A DNA stretch of 64,000 nucleotides from Lachnospiraceae bacterium (GCA_014804755.1 JAAUZE010000005.1:124001-188000), one strand, 5' to 3'; shown: positions 19,448-28,521, numbered from the stretch's first letter. A program made the numbers and translations. The notes: generated by a model from the letters alone, not told the origin.

Positions 19448-19485
19448 CACAATATCTAGTGCCTGTAATCACTAGTATATACAAC
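19448..19485. promoter_or_regulatory. Pair of NrdR-box-like sites upstream of nrdD
   Basis: One site, cacaatatctagtgc (19448-19462), matches the core consensus CwAtATaTwGtg at all but one position. A second, less regular one (19470-19485) is in opposite orientation and overlaps the -10. Together they form ctagtg-n8-cactag. NrdR is known to bind two such boxes near ribonucleotide reductase promoters. Confidence 0.55.
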
Positions 19486-19502
19486 TTATTCCGTCATGTC
19501 AA
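19474..19502 (-). promoter_or_regulatory. Promoter of nrdDG
   Basis: Minus-strand TTGACA (19497-19502), 17-bp spacer, TATACT (19474-19479). Near-consensus sigma-A promoter about 140 bp before the nrdD start. Confidence 0.8.
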
Positions 19503-19532
19503 CGGGTTCTTTCAGGATTCCGTACGCATTTT

Positions 19533-20525
19533 CTATGCCTCATATTTCTCTAAGATTCGTTTTAAATACACCTGATATTCTTTCGTCACATGCGCGGGCG
19601 CTTCCACACACACGCCCGTACCAAGTCCCGCGAGCCAGCCGAAAAACTGGTTGCTCACCATGATCGGCACATGAATCGTAAAACGTCCGTCCGCCTTTTT
19701 GTGAAGCGGCACATCTTTTCCGAAGCGGTCGAACACAACGCCGCTGTATGCCTCATCAAAGCAGAGTGTCACAAATTCCTCCGGTCCCGCAAACATGCGG
19801 AATGTCTTTTTACAATATGCGGCCGGATCAAACGCCCGAAACGCTTCCTGCCCCCTGCGCTCCTCATGAAGCAGCGTAATCCCATGCATCCGTTCTACCC
19901 GGTAATGCTTGATGATGTCCGCCGCATGGTCATAGGCGATCAAATAATAACAGTCGTCATTCCATGTCAACGCCCACGGACTGACTTCATAGGTTTTCCC
20001 ACCGCGCCGAAAGCGTTCTTTTTTGTCCGCCGTGATCTCCATATACTGAAACGCGATCATACAGCCCGCGTCGATCGCGCGGTAAATCTCGTCCACCAGA
20101 TAGTAAATACTCTCGTTTTCGGTTTTGACACGGTTGGCAACAAATACCTGCCTTTGCAGCTGCCTTGCCTCATGCACACTCGCAAAGCCTTCCAGCTTTT
20201 TGATGAACTCCCGTGATTTTTTGAGTGTGATAAACTTCGACGACTGCACCAGATCGACCAAAAGCTTTAATTCGGGAAGTTCAAATTCCCGTTCCGCAAG
20301 ATAATAACCGCCACCTTTTTTGGCGCGATTCAAGATAATATCATATCCAAAATCCCGCAGTACTTCTATATCAGCGTAAATGGTCTTGCGCTCCACACAA
20401 ATATCCTGCGCGGCAAGATAGGCGATCATTTCCTGCGTCGTGACCGGATGTGCTTCGTCAGATCGCTCCTTCAAAAATTTCAACAAATATAAGATCTTCG
20501 CTTTTTGCTGCTCTGACTTCGGCAT
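19533..20525 (-). CDS. WYL-domain transcriptional regulator (HTH_11 type)
   Basis: Cytoplasmic regulator of 330 residues. The N-terminal winged helix (KILYLLKFLKERSDEAHPVT, then RKTIYADIEVLRDFGYDI) is followed by a WYL domain with the YEVSPWALTWNDDCYYLIAY block and the C-terminal WCX extension ending LKRILEKYEA. Such proteins often respond to nucleic acids or nucleotides; the target is unknown here. The ATG at 20525 follows AGGAGG with 6 nt spacing. It lies between nrdD and rnhA. Confidence 0.92.
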   Translation of the reverse strand: MPKSEQQKAKILYLLKFLKERSDEAHPVTTQEMIAYLAAQDICVERKTIYADIEVLRDFGYDIILNRAKKGGGYYLAEREFELPELKLLVDLVQSSKFITLKKSREFIKKLEGFASVHEARQLQRQVFVANRVKTENESIYYLVDEIYRAIDAGCMIAFQYMEITADKKERFRRGGKTYEVSPWALTWNDDCYYLIAYDHAADIIKHYRVERMHGITLLHEERRGQEAFRAFDPAAYCKKTFRMFAGPEEFVTLCFDEAYSGVVFDRFGKDVPLHKKADGRFTIHVPIMVSNQFFGWLAGLGTGVCVEAPAHVTKEYQVYLKRILEKYEA

Positions 20526-20549
20526 TGCTGTCCTCCTAAAAAGTATTTG

Positions 20550-20578
20550 AAAAAAAGCACCCGTTATAGGTGCTTTTT
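20550..20578 (-). terminator. Terminator between the small membrane protein and the WYL regulator
   Basis: Perfect 10-bp stem (20552-20561 with 20569-20578), 7-nt loop, and seven Ts on the minus strand (20550-20556). A-tracts and T-tracts flank both sides, so it could act in both directions. It is only 25 bp before the WYL start codon. Confidence 0.8.
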
Positions 20579-20609
20579 GCATCCGCATCACAGGGTGCTT
20601 TCGTTTTAT

Positions 20610-20771
20610 TTATTCGTTCTCTTTCTCCTGTGTTGTAACGACTGCTTTTACCGCCTTTTTCTTATTCCACGTCAGTCCGCAGAAAATTCCGACTCCTGCA
20701 ACCGCAACATATACAATAAATACAAGCACATAGCTAAAGAACATTCTCAAAAACTCAACCAGATTATTCAC
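20610..20771 (-). CDS. Small single-pass membrane protein, hypothetical
   Basis: A 53-residue ORF starting at a GTG (20771) with GAGAGGGG about 10 nt upstream. It has one hydrophobic segment (residues about 8-35, including SYVLVFIVYVAVAGVGIF) and a basic then acidic tail (NKKKAV ... QEKENE). It ends 32 bp before a strong terminator, which supports it as the last gene of the transcript that includes rnhA. No family is recognised. Confidence 0.65.
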   Translation of the reverse strand: MNNLVEFLRMFFSYVLVFIVYVAVAGVGIFCGLTWNKKKAVKAVVTTQEKENE

Positions 20772-20849
20772 GCTTTGTCATCCCCTCTCCATGTGTAATA
20801 CGATCTTTACCGCTCTGTTCCAAGTGTTGACCGCTTTCTACATAGCATA

Positions 20850-21326
20850 TCATTCTATCGGCGAATCGTCAAGTAAATCCTCTCCGTCCGCCGCCGCCGT
20901 TGCAAGATGATCGCAGCGCTCGTTTTCGGGATGCCCCGCATGCCCTTTCACCCACACATACGTCACCTGATGCGGCTTCGCCGCTTCCAAAAGCCGTTTC
21001 CACAGCTCTACATTTTTCACCGGCTGTTTTTGACTGTTCCGCCAACCGTTTTTTAACCAGCTCCCGATCCAATTTTGATTAAAGGCATCGGTCAGATATT
21101 TGGAATCCGAGTAAAGCGTCACCTCGCACGGCTTTGTCAGCGCTTCCAGACCGACGATCGCCGCCATCAGCTCCATACGATTGTTCGTTGTTTTTTTATA
21201 GCCCGCGCTGTACTCCCTTTCATGGACGTTTCCTTTTGCATCCACAAAACGCAGCAGCGTCCCATAGCCCCCCGGTCCGTCGGGATTGCCCCTCGCCGCA
21301 CCGTCCGTATAAATTGTTACCTTCAT
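20850..21326 (-). CDS. rnhA: Ribonuclease HI
   Basis: Cleaves the RNA strand of RNA-DNA hybrids. The 158-residue protein has all active-site acids in place: D8 ([10 protein letters not shown]), E52 (NNRMEL), D74 (YSDSKY) and D139 (NERCDHLA), with the GHAGHPEN loop supplying the usual His. Length is typical of bacterial RNase HI. It begins 20 nt after the stop of the MutS-like gene and is likely co-transcribed. Confidence 0.96.
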   Translation of the reverse strand: MKVTIYTDGAARGNPDGPGGYGTLLRFVDAKGNVHEREYSAGYKKTTNNRMELMAAIVGLEALTKPCEVTLYSDSKYLTDAFNQNWIGSWLKNGWRNSQKQPVKNVELWKRLLEAAKPHQVTYVWVKGHAGHPENERCDHLATAAADGEDLLDDSPIE

Positions 21327-21346
21327 ATTTCGGTCTCCTTCTCACA

Positions 21347-23032
21347 CTACTGCCATACTCCGGTTGCTACAAACCGCTCGGCAAGCTGCTCTGCCCGCTC
21401 AATGATCTGCTCCTGATAACCCATGATCTCTAAGAGCCGGATCGCGTTCCGCGTCGTTGCGCGTCCGCTCCGCAATTCATAATTGAAATGAATATCCCCG
21501 TCCGAGACATCTTCCTCAAAATGATAATTATCGTACTCCGCCTCCAGCAGATGGGAAAGCTCAATATCATGCGTCGCCGCAAAGCAGCGGACGCCCGACT
21601 CCGCAAAGTATTTCATGATCTGCGTGGACGCCGCGATCCGCTCCACGGTATTTGTTCCGCGCAGCACCTCGTCGATAAAACAGAACACCGGTCCCGCCTC
21701 TTTGTCCTTCGCCGCATCCAATATCCGCTTGAGCGCCCGTATCTCCACCATATAATAGCTCTCGCCGCTGTCTAAGTCATCCCTGAGCGCCATTGAGGAA
21801 TAGACACGGCAATAGGAGGTTTCACACGATTCCGCAAGCACTGTATGCATGCTCTGCGCTAAGATCGCATTGAGCGCGACAGACTTTAGGAAGGTCGATT
21901 TCCCCGACGCATTCGAGCCCGTCACCAGCACGCCGCTCTTTGCCGAGAAACTGCATGGCACAGGCTGTTCGATCAGCGGATGATACAGCTTTGCGCAGGA
22001 AAAGCCCCCTGCCTCCTGAAATTGCGGAATACAGTAATGGGAAAGACTTTTTCTGTATTCACCCACAACGAGCAGATATTCCAAATATCCCGCCTGCGTA
22101 TAGAGCAGATCGATCTCTTTCTTGCTTTTGCGTACCGCGGACAGCATGGAATTAAAGGAGATCAGATTGATATGCGTGATCATTTTCAAATAATCCATGA
22201 GGGACGACATCAGATCTCCCTGCAGCGTATTTGCTTTAGACAGGAAAAAAGCGTGCCGGGTGATCGGGCGCAAGCTCTTCACATTATCCGCCATTTCGCT
22301 AACATACGACTCCAGTCCTTCTGAAGGCTTCTCCGTCAGCGTCTCCACGCCCGCAATAAACCGCAGGATAAACGCAAAGCTGACAAGATAAGGCTCATCC
22401 TCACTGTGCTCTTTTAAGTACGTAGCGATCTGATAGATCATGAGAATGATAAACAGGGCAAGTCCGACGGACGGTTCCACCAAAACCGCGAATAATGCCG
22501 CTACGGCATACAGGGCAAGCCCCAGATAATGCTTTCCATTGCGCCGCTCACCGAGATTATCAAGGAAGTCCAGATATTGATAAAGCGAGTATTTTCCCGT
22601 ATAGCCGATCTGCGCAAACATCATCTGCAGGCGCACGCGTTCGTCCTCATGCTCCTGCAAATACGCGATCATCGCTTCTTCATCCGCATGCAGGCACTCC
22701 TCGCCCGCCGACATATCCGGACAGCGCAGACGATAGTACAAATATTCTTCCCCGCAGGAGGAATGCGCGTAATTGATCCGCTGGTAAAGCTTGTCCATAT
22801 TCAGGTCGTTCCATGTAATATCATCCACGGCGTACGGCTTTACGTGCTTCTCGCAATATTTACCGATATGAACATAGCGGTCCGGCAGTTCGGTATTGGT
22901 GCGCGGATACCCGTATTCCGTTCTCAGCCGCTGCTCAAACTGCTTCAGCCGCTGCCTGAAATCCACCATTCCCTTAATATAAAAACCGATCACAAATACA
23001 ACCAGTACGCATAAAAAAACCACAACTTCCAT
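21347..23032 (-). CDS. Membrane-anchored MutS-family ATPase
   Basis: A 561-residue protein with a C-terminal MutS ATPase domain: Walker A VTGSNASGKST, then SSMALRDDLDSGESYYMVEI, Walker B VFCFIDEVLRGTNTVER and the ATHDIELS switch. It lacks the mismatch-recognition domain of MutS1. Instead it has an N-terminal membrane segment (residues 1-20) and a hydrophobic pair around 170-205. Mismatch repair function is therefore unlikely. It belongs to the poorly studied short MutS-like proteins of Clostridia. The gene sits between mtaD (47 bp) and rnhA (20 bp), inside what looks like one long transcript. Confidence 0.87.
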   Translation of the reverse strand: MEVVVFLCVLVVFVIGFYIKGMVDFRQRLKQFEQRLRTEYGYPRTNTELPDRYVHIGKYCEKHVKPYAVDDITWNDLNMDKLYQRINYAHSSCGEEYLYYRLRCPDMSAGEECLHADEEAMIAYLQEHEDERVRLQMMFAQIGYTGKYSLYQYLDFLDNLGERRNGKHYLGLALYAVAALFAVLVEPSVGLALFIILMIYQIATYLKEHSEDEPYLVSFAFILRFIAGVETLTEKPSEGLESYVSEMADNVKSLRPITRHAFFLSKANTLQGDLMSSLMDYLKMITHINLISFNSMLSAVRKSKKEIDLLYTQAGYLEYLLVVGEYRKSLSHYCIPQFQEAGGFSCAKLYHPLIEQPVPCSFSAKSGVLVTGSNASGKSTFLKSVALNAILAQSMHTVLAESCETSYCRVYSSMALRDDLDSGESYYMVEIRALKRILDAAKDKEAGPVFCFIDEVLRGTNTVERIAASTQIMKYFAESGVRCFAATHDIELSHLLEAEYDNYHFEEDVSDGDIHFNYELRSGRATTRNAIRLLEIMGYQEQIIERAEQLAERFVATGVWQ

Positions 23033-23079
23033 CGACGCTCTCCGTTTCTGTCCTTTCCATGTATCCCGAAATGATCGCT

Positions 23080-24435
23080 TTAATGATTGTTCCCATGCAC
23101 GATCCTGTCCGCGATTCGTTCCACCTCCGCATACAGGGTATCCCTGTCAACATTCAAATGATACCGGCCATCCTCATATAAAATCCTGCCGTCCACCATC
23201 GTCATGCGCACATCCCGTTTACTGCCGCTGTATACCAGATTTGCCGCAAACCCGGACGGTTCCATTTTCCCGTTTGTTATGCTGTGCAGCGGTCGCATTT
23301 CCGGCTGTCCCATATCAATACGGATCATATCCGCTTTTGCTCCCTCAATTAACGAAACACAGTCGGTCAGTCCCATGACACGCGCGCCGTTTCCCGCCGC
23401 CATTGTCAAAATCTGCATCGGTGAAACAGCCGCCGGATCCTGTTCCCGATATTTGGCAAGCACGGAAAGGAGATACATCTCCCGAAACAGATCAAGCCCG
23501 TTATTGCTTGCCGGTCCGTCCGTGCCGAGCGCAATACAGACACCTTTTTGCAGCATTTTTCTGATTGGTGCGATACCGCTCATTAATTTCATATTAGACG
23601 CCGGATTTGTCACCACACCGACATTCTTTTTTGCCAGAATCTCTATGTCTTCGTCCGAAACATGCACACAGTGATAGCCCGCGCCGCCATACGCAAACAT
23701 GCCGAGGGAATCAAGAAACGCCACCGGTGACATTCCGTAACGCGCCCGACATTCCGCGACTTCTTTTTCGGTCTCCGACAAATGCATATACACAGGCTGC
23801 CGATATTTTTCCGCCAATGCGGCGATCTGCTCCAGCAGCTTTAAGTCCGTTGTATATTCGGCATGAAAACCGAGGCGGTACCCCATCAGCGGATGCGCTT
23901 TATTCAGGCGCAGATAGAAGTCTTCCAGCTGCGCGGCGGAATGCGTGAAATTATTGACCGCTCCGCACTGCACGCAGCGCATCCCCGTCTCAATGAACGC
24001 CTCGGCGATCTCATCCGGCGTCAGATACATATCAAACACCGCCGTCACGCCGCCTGAAACATATTCCATGACGGCGAGCTTCGTCAGCGTCTTGATGTCC
24101 TGCGGCGTAAGAAGCGCTTCCCTCGGAAAAATCTGCTGATGCAGCCACTCCGCAAGCGGAAGGTCATCCGCAACGGAGCGAAGGAGCGTCATGCCCGAAT
24201 GCGCATGCGCATTCTTAAACCCCGGCATCAGGACATCGCCCTCACAGTCGATCTCCCGGTCAAAGCCATGCGGCAGGATTCCGCACCGCCGCATACTGCG
24301 CTCCCGTTCACTTTCATCCGCCGGCCGCCCGATATAGGCAATGCGGTCATCACGAATCCACAGCTCCCGTTCACCGCTTGCCGCCTCATTCTCCTCCATC
24401 GTCAAAATATAGGCATGATAAAAACGCAGATTCAT
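23080..24435 (-). CDS. mtaD: Amidohydrolase, S-adenosylhomocysteine/5'-methylthioadenosine deaminase type
   Basis: Metal-dependent deaminase of 451 residues, expected to convert SAH, methylthioadenosine or adenosine to the inosine form. Metal ligands are seen in NAHAHSG (residues about 77), the HLSET block with Glu, the YHCVHVS region and GTDGPASNNGLD. This order is that of the MtaD/TrzA/AtzA group. Neighbouring punA and cdd support a nucleoside role. Start ATG 24435 follows AGGAGG with 6 nt spacing. Exact substrate within the group is uncertain. Confidence 0.85.
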   Translation of the reverse strand: MNLRFYHAYILTMEENEAASGERELWIRDDRIAYIGRPADESERERSMRRCGILPHGFDREIDCEGDVLMPGFKNAHAHSGMTLLRSVADDLPLAEWLHQQIFPREALLTPQDIKTLTKLAVMEYVSGGVTAVFDMYLTPDEIAEAFIETGMRCVQCGAVNNFTHSAAQLEDFYLRLNKAHPLMGYRLGFHAEYTTDLKLLEQIAALAEKYRQPVYMHLSETEKEVAECRARYGMSPVAFLDSLGMFAYGGAGYHCVHVSDEDIEILAKKNVGVVTNPASNMKLMSGIAPIRKMLQKGVCIALGTDGPASNNGLDLFREMYLLSVLAKYREQDPAAVSPMQILTMAAGNGARVMGLTDCVSLIEGAKADMIRIDMGQPEMRPLHSITNGKMEPSGFAANLVYSGSKRDVRMTMVDGRILYEDGRYHLNVDRDTLYAEVERIADRIVHGNNH

Positions 24436-24507
24436 CGGCAGCCTCCTTTTGATTTTCCTGCTCCTTGCATCCTCGCCGGCATATCGCCCGCCATATACGC
24501 GCTTCTC

Positions 24508-24936
24508 TCAGTCTTTGAGCTGCGCGGGACCAAAGCTCTCCGGCAACAATTCGTCAAGCGTAAACTCCCTGTAATCCTCCTCCGAACGCGCACAGATCAC
24601 AACGAACGCTGACGGCTCTACAAACTCGCGTAATACCTGTCTGCACACGCCGCACGGATAGGCATACTCGCCCGTCGGTTTTTCTTCTTTTCCGCCGACG
24701 ACCGCAATCGCTGAAAATACACGGCAGCCCTCCGAAACCGCCTTAAACACAGCGGTCCTCTCCGCACAGTTTGTCGGCGTATACGCGGCATTCTCAATAT
24801 TACAGCCCTGAAAAATCCTGCCGTCTTCGGCAAGCAGCGCCGCACCCACGCGATATTTCGAATACGGGCTGTAGGAATGCTCCCGCGCCTCCAAAGCTTC
24901 CCTAATCAGTTGTCTTTTTTGTTCCTCCGTCAGCAT
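24508..24936 (-). CDS. cdd: Cytidine deaminase
   Basis: Deaminates cytidine and deoxycytidine to uridine forms in pyrimidine salvage. The 142-residue protein has the zinc site C57-A-E59 (NCAERTA) with proton-shuttling Glu and C95/C98 in YPCGVCRQ. Its ATG lies 7 nt inside the end of punA, so the two are translationally coupled. Confidence 0.96.
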   Translation of the reverse strand: MLTEEQKRQLIREALEAREHSYSPYSKYRVGAALLAEDGRIFQGCNIENAAYTPTNCAERTAVFKAVSEGCRVFSAIAVVGGKEEKPTGEYAYPCGVCRQVLREFVEPSAFVVICARSEEDYREFTLDELLPESFGPAQLKD

Positions 24937-25766
24937 GACGCAAAATCCTCCACGCAGGCGCTCACCAGAGCCTCAAACAGCGGCGCCGCTGCCTTGCCTG
25001 CTGCCTGTACCTCTTCGTGTGACAGCGGACTCTTGCTGATACCGGCCGCCAGATTACAGATACAGGAAATGCCGCAGATCCGCATTCCCATATGCTTTGC
25101 CGCGATCGCTTCTACGACCGTACTCATACCGACCGCATCCACGCCGAGACGCTTTAACATCGTGATCTCCGCAGGAGACTCAAACGACGGTCCGGTCAGC
25201 TGCGCGTAAACGCCCTCCTTGATCAAAATACCGCGGGAAGATGCGTTTTTGCGGATCAGCCGCGCCAGCTCGTGGTCATAAATCTCCGTCATATCCGGGA
25301 AGCGTTCGCCCAGCTCGTCAATATTACTTCCAATCAGCGGATTCGGCGCAAAGCAGGAAATATGATCGCGGATCAACATGAAATCTCCCGCGGTCATGCC
25401 GTCCTGAAGTCCGCCCGCCGCATTTGTCAAAAAAAGAAGCTCCGCGCCCATCAGCTTCATCAGCCGGATCGGCAGCACGACATCGGAAATATCATACCCC
25501 TCATAATAATGTACCCGTCCCTGCATACAGACAACCGGCACCGCACCGACATAACCAAATAAAAACTGTCCCTTATGCCCTGCAACGGTGGACACGGGAA
25601 ATCCCTCAATATCATGATAGGAAACTGCCGTTTCCAATTTGATCTTTTCCCCGTAATTGCCAAGCCCCGAGCCAAGCACCAGCGCAACCTTCGGAACAAA
25701 GTCCGTTTTCTTCCGGATGCATGCCAAACAATTCATCAGTTTCTCATAAGTTTTATTTTCCGCCAT
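24930..25766 (-). CDS. punA: Purine nucleoside phosphorylase (trimeric type)
   Basis: Splits purine nucleosides with phosphate into base and ribose-1-phosphate. The 278-residue protein has the trimeric PNP signatures LGSGLG, GRVHYYEG, TNAAGGL, GPSFESPAEI and GMSTVVEA. The ATG at 25766 is favoured by GAGGAG with 7 nt spacing over the GTG three bases earlier. It forms a salvage group with cdd (overlapping) and mtaD, and lies 34 bp after the CE2 gene. Confidence 0.95.
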   Translation of the reverse strand: MAENKTYEKLMNCLACIRKKTDFVPKVALVLGSGLGNYGEKIKLETAVSYHDIEGFPVSTVAGHKGQFLFGYVGAVPVVCMQGRVHYYEGYDISDVVLPIRLMKLMGAELLFLTNAAGGLQDGMTAGDFMLIRDHISCFAPNPLIGSNIDELGERFPDMTEIYDHELARLIRKNASSRGILIKEGVYAQLTGPSFESPAEITMLKRLGVDAVGMSTVVEAIAAKHMGMRICGISCICNLAAGISKSPLSHEEVQAAGKAAAPLFEALVSACVEDFASC

Positions 25767-25800
25767 CACTGTTCTCCTCTCTGCCTTCTTATAATCCGGT

Positions 25801-26928
25801 CTACTTTGCCGCGAGGTACGCTTTCAGATAATTTGTCAATACCTGCGCCGCCGCCTCATGGCTCTTTTTTCCGGGATGCTCGCGGGAACCGACCGACTCC
25901 GACGTCGTATCCGGCAAAAGTACAAACGCCACATTCTCATCCCCCGTCTGTGCACGATAAGTCAACACGGCATGCTCGATCAGCCTAAGCAGGGGCGAGC
26001 CGAGCATTCCGTATGTCCAGACGAGATGCGCTTTCGGGTTATAGGTCCTAAGCTTTCCCAAAAAACCGACGACCGCCTGTTCAAACCGTTCCGCGTCCTC
26101 TTTTATTAGCGAGCCGTCCTCATCCTTGTGCTGCTTAAACGTCTGTCCCGTCTTATCATCCCGCCACTCCGGCTGATCAAACGCGGACATATCATTTGTT
26201 CCAAGGTTGACAATGACTGCATCCGGCTGCCATTTTGAAAAATCATAATCCTCTCCCGCGCCGTAAGCCAAATTGCGCTCTCCCTTTAACAGACCGCACA
26301 CTTTCTCATAATAGAGCGGCAATGCATGTCTCGGGTCATTGTCCCAACCGGTCAACGTTCCCCAGCCACTCTGCGAAATGATATGACACTCCGCGCCGCA
26401 TGCCTCGCTGACGAGCGTCGCGTAATCGTGAACACTTGAAAAGAACATGGAAATCCAATCCCATTCTTTTTTTGCTCCGATCGTCCCTTCTCCGGAAGTA
26501 ATGCTGTCGCCGATAAACTCAAACTTGTAAGCGCGCGGCTCCACCGGATGAAAAGTGCCGTCCGTACGGACACCGTGAATCAAAAAACACGCTCTTTCAT
26601 CATCCGACATCGCCTGCACATCCTTCATCAGCCGGATCGTTTTTGTCTCCTGCGAATTCATATTGCGGAACAGACAGATCTCACTCCGCCCTTTCGGAAG
26701 CATCTGACGGCTGACATGCGCACCATTCACAAGGACGCTCATCCATTGCTCATGGCAGTCATAATCGGTCTCCACATCCACCCAAAGCTCGGACGCCTGC
26801 ACATTCCATTCGATGCCGGACCCTGTCCAAAAAAGAGCAAGCGGATCAAGTTTGCCGCTGTAGCGCCCCCATATCCTGCAATTTGCCTCCCCAATCTCCG
26901 AAAGCCGATAGCTTGTAAGTTCTCCCAT
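25801..26928 (-). CDS. SGNH esterase, carbohydrate esterase family 2-like
   Basis: A 375-residue two-domain protein: an N-terminal beta-rich domain of about 130 residues and a C-terminal SGNH hydrolase with FIGDSITSGEG (nucleophile Ser142), VNLGTNDMS and a late His in the SREHPGKKSHE stretch. This layout is that of CE2 acetyl-esterases that remove acetyl groups from plant polysaccharides. There is no signal peptide, so it would act in the cytoplasm on imported oligosaccharides. A good promoter precedes it (26967-26995). It is placed first in a transcript with nucleoside salvage genes, an unexpected pairing. Confidence 0.85.
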   Translation of the reverse strand: MGELTSYRLSEIGEANCRIWGRYSGKLDPLALFWTGSGIEWNVQASELWVDVETDYDCHEQWMSVLVNGAHVSRQMLPKGRSEICLFRNMNSQETKTIRLMKDVQAMSDDERACFLIHGVRTDGTFHPVEPRAYKFEFIGDSITSGEGTIGAKKEWDWISMFFSSVHDYATLVSEACGAECHIISQSGWGTLTGWDNDPRHALPLYYEKVCGLLKGERNLAYGAGEDYDFSKWQPDAVIVNLGTNDMSAFDQPEWRDDKTGQTFKQHKDEDGSLIKEDAERFEQAVVGFLGKLRTYNPKAHLVWTYGMLGSPLLRLIEHAVLTYRAQTGDENVAFVLLPDTTSESVGSREHPGKKSHEAAAQVLTNYLKAYLAAK

Positions 26929-26966
26929 ATTCTGCTCCTGTTCTGTACGTTATTCTTTATTATGTC

Positions 26967-26995
26967 ATTATAAACAATCTGTCTGTTTGTTTCAA
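26967..26995 (-). promoter_or_regulatory. Promoter upstream of the CE2-punA-cdd gene group
   Basis: Minus-strand TTGAAA (26990-26995), 17-bp spacer, TATAAT (26967-26972), about 38 bp before the ATG. Confidence 0.75.
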
Positions 26996-27035
26996 TCCTT
27001 CAATTCATCATTTATGATACTGCCGACTTTCTGTA

Positions 27036-27506
27036 TCACAGCCATAACGCTTCGCTCAAGGCTTTCTGCGCCCTGACATCCTCAATACAGACCATCTTTA
27101 CCAGTAACCACGCCCGTTCCTCCTCTGTCATCTCAGAAATCTTTTCCGCCGCTTTGGAATTTTGCACATTACGGATGACCTGCCCTAAACATTCCATCTT
27201 ATATTTCGCCGCATCCATAGCCTCCTGCCATGCCTGCTGCTTTTTTTGAAGGGCGGCAGTCAACTGCTCTTTCGTCATCCCTCCATCCATGATCGTTTTA
27301 ATTTCATCAAGAGAAAACCCCATTGCCTTCAACTCTAATAATGCATTCAGCTGCTGAACCTGTTCCGTGGAATAATAGCGGTAGCCGGTCTTAGCATCCA
27401 CTTCCACCGGTTTGATGATTCCTTTCTTTTCATATAAGCGGATCGCCTTTCTCGATACGCTGAAGAACTCCGCTATTTCCCCGATCAACATCAGATCATT
27501 TTTCAT
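27036..27506 (-). CDS. MerR family transcriptional regulator
   Basis: A 156-residue regulator with the MerR winged-helix at the N-terminus (LIGEIAEFFSVSRKAIRLYEKKGIIKP, then GYRYYS) and a following coiled-coil (MGFSLDEIKTIMDGGMTKEQ and a Lys/Gln/Glu-rich helix). The C-terminal 45 residues hold two Cys-poor helices and no known ligand domain. ATG 27506 follows GGGAGG; a TTG lies just before it. It begins 70 bp after the second ABC membrane subunit and may be the last gene of that operon. Confidence 0.9.
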   Translation of the reverse strand: MKNDLMLIGEIAEFFSVSRKAIRLYEKKGIIKPVEVDAKTGYRYYSTEQVQQLNALLELKAMGFSLDEIKTIMDGGMTKEQLTAALQKKQQAWQEAMDAAKYKMECLGQVIRNVQNSKAAEKISEMTEEERAWLLVKMVCIEDVRAQKALSEALWL

Positions 27507-27576
27507 CAATGCCTCCCCCTATCCAAATCGTTTCATCTTTTTACGACCTCATCGTTTCATTCCTTCTCGCCTTTTA

Positions 27577-28521
27577 TCATACACTTTCGATTCTTCTTAC
27601 ACAGACCAATTTTGTCTTGATATTGTTGATAGAAGTAATGAACATAAACATCCCCGATAAAATGGCGACTCTTACCTGCAGACAGTACACCACATCCGCA
27701 AAAGACATGCTCCCGTCCAAAATAAAACGATACCCTATCATCAATACGACAAAGTACCCGCCGCATCCGAACAGGCGCAATACAGCGCTGCTCAATGCTT
27801 TCCTCCTATGCATATTCTGATTCACTTTCATCAGCTTCAGACTGCTTTCTTCACATTTTTGCATCATCAGGTCGCCTGCATCATAGAGCAGAATGGTATC
27901 CGCCTCTGTAATGAGCGGCTTGATGGCAGATGTACTTTCCGCCATCGCCTTTTGGGACGCTTCTTTTAAGCGCGGCACCGCTTTCAGCACGATATGAGCA
28001 TTCAGGAATAAATGTGGCATCATGAGCAGCCACGTGATACAAAACAATAGGAAACTGCTTCTGCACATCAAAAAAGAAGACAGGATCATGTTGATCACAG
28101 CTACCACCGCATGAGGAATATGCAGAGGACCATTCATCATCATACACGCCTCCTGTATATCACTGTTTATCTTTGTGACCCATTCACCGCTCAAATGACT
28201 TTCCACCTGCTTATACGGCATGCTCATCATATTCCGTATCATTGCTTTTTGAAGTCCGGCTTCTAATTTAGCAGAAAAAGCCGCATAAATCCCCCATACA
28301 GTCCCATTATAAAAAAACAACAGGGCACATAGCAAGCCGTAGATCATACATACTGTAAACAGCCCGTCCGCGTCAGTTGTTTCCAAACACTGAAACGTGG
28401 TCTTCAACAGATTTGCCAGCATCCATGTTCTGAGCGCATCAAAGGGAGACCTCAACAGCATAAGAAATACGTACTTGCGCAAAATGCCCATTCTCCTTAG
28501 TAATCCTAAAAAATCACTCAT
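27577..28521 (-). CDS. ABC exporter membrane subunit without ATPase domain (second TMD)
   Basis: A 314-residue protein with about six membrane segments in the order of a type IV exporter transmembrane domain, including the long cytoplasmic loops (EASQKAMAESTSAIKPLITE). It stops at VCVRRIESV, exactly where an ATPase domain would begin in a fused half-transporter. Its start overlaps the stop of the separate ATPase gene by 8 nt, so this is an ordered three-gene unit rather than a random truncation. It should dimerise with the other membrane subunit (29158-30108). Confidence 0.85.
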   Translation of the reverse strand: MSDFLGLLRRMGILRKYVFLMLLRSPFDALRTWMLANLLKTTFQCLETTDADGLFTVCMIYGLLCALLFFYNGTVWGIYAAFSAKLEAGLQKAMIRNMMSMPYKQVESHLSGEWVTKINSDIQEACMMMNGPLHIPHAVVAVINMILSSFLMCRSSFLLFCITWLLMMPHLFLNAHIVLKAVPRLKEASQKAMAESTSAIKPLITEADTILLYDAGDLMMQKCEESSLKLMKVNQNMHRRKALSSAVLRLFGCGGYFVVLMIGYRFILDGSMSFADVVYCLQVRVAILSGMFMFITSINNIKTKLVCVRRIESV

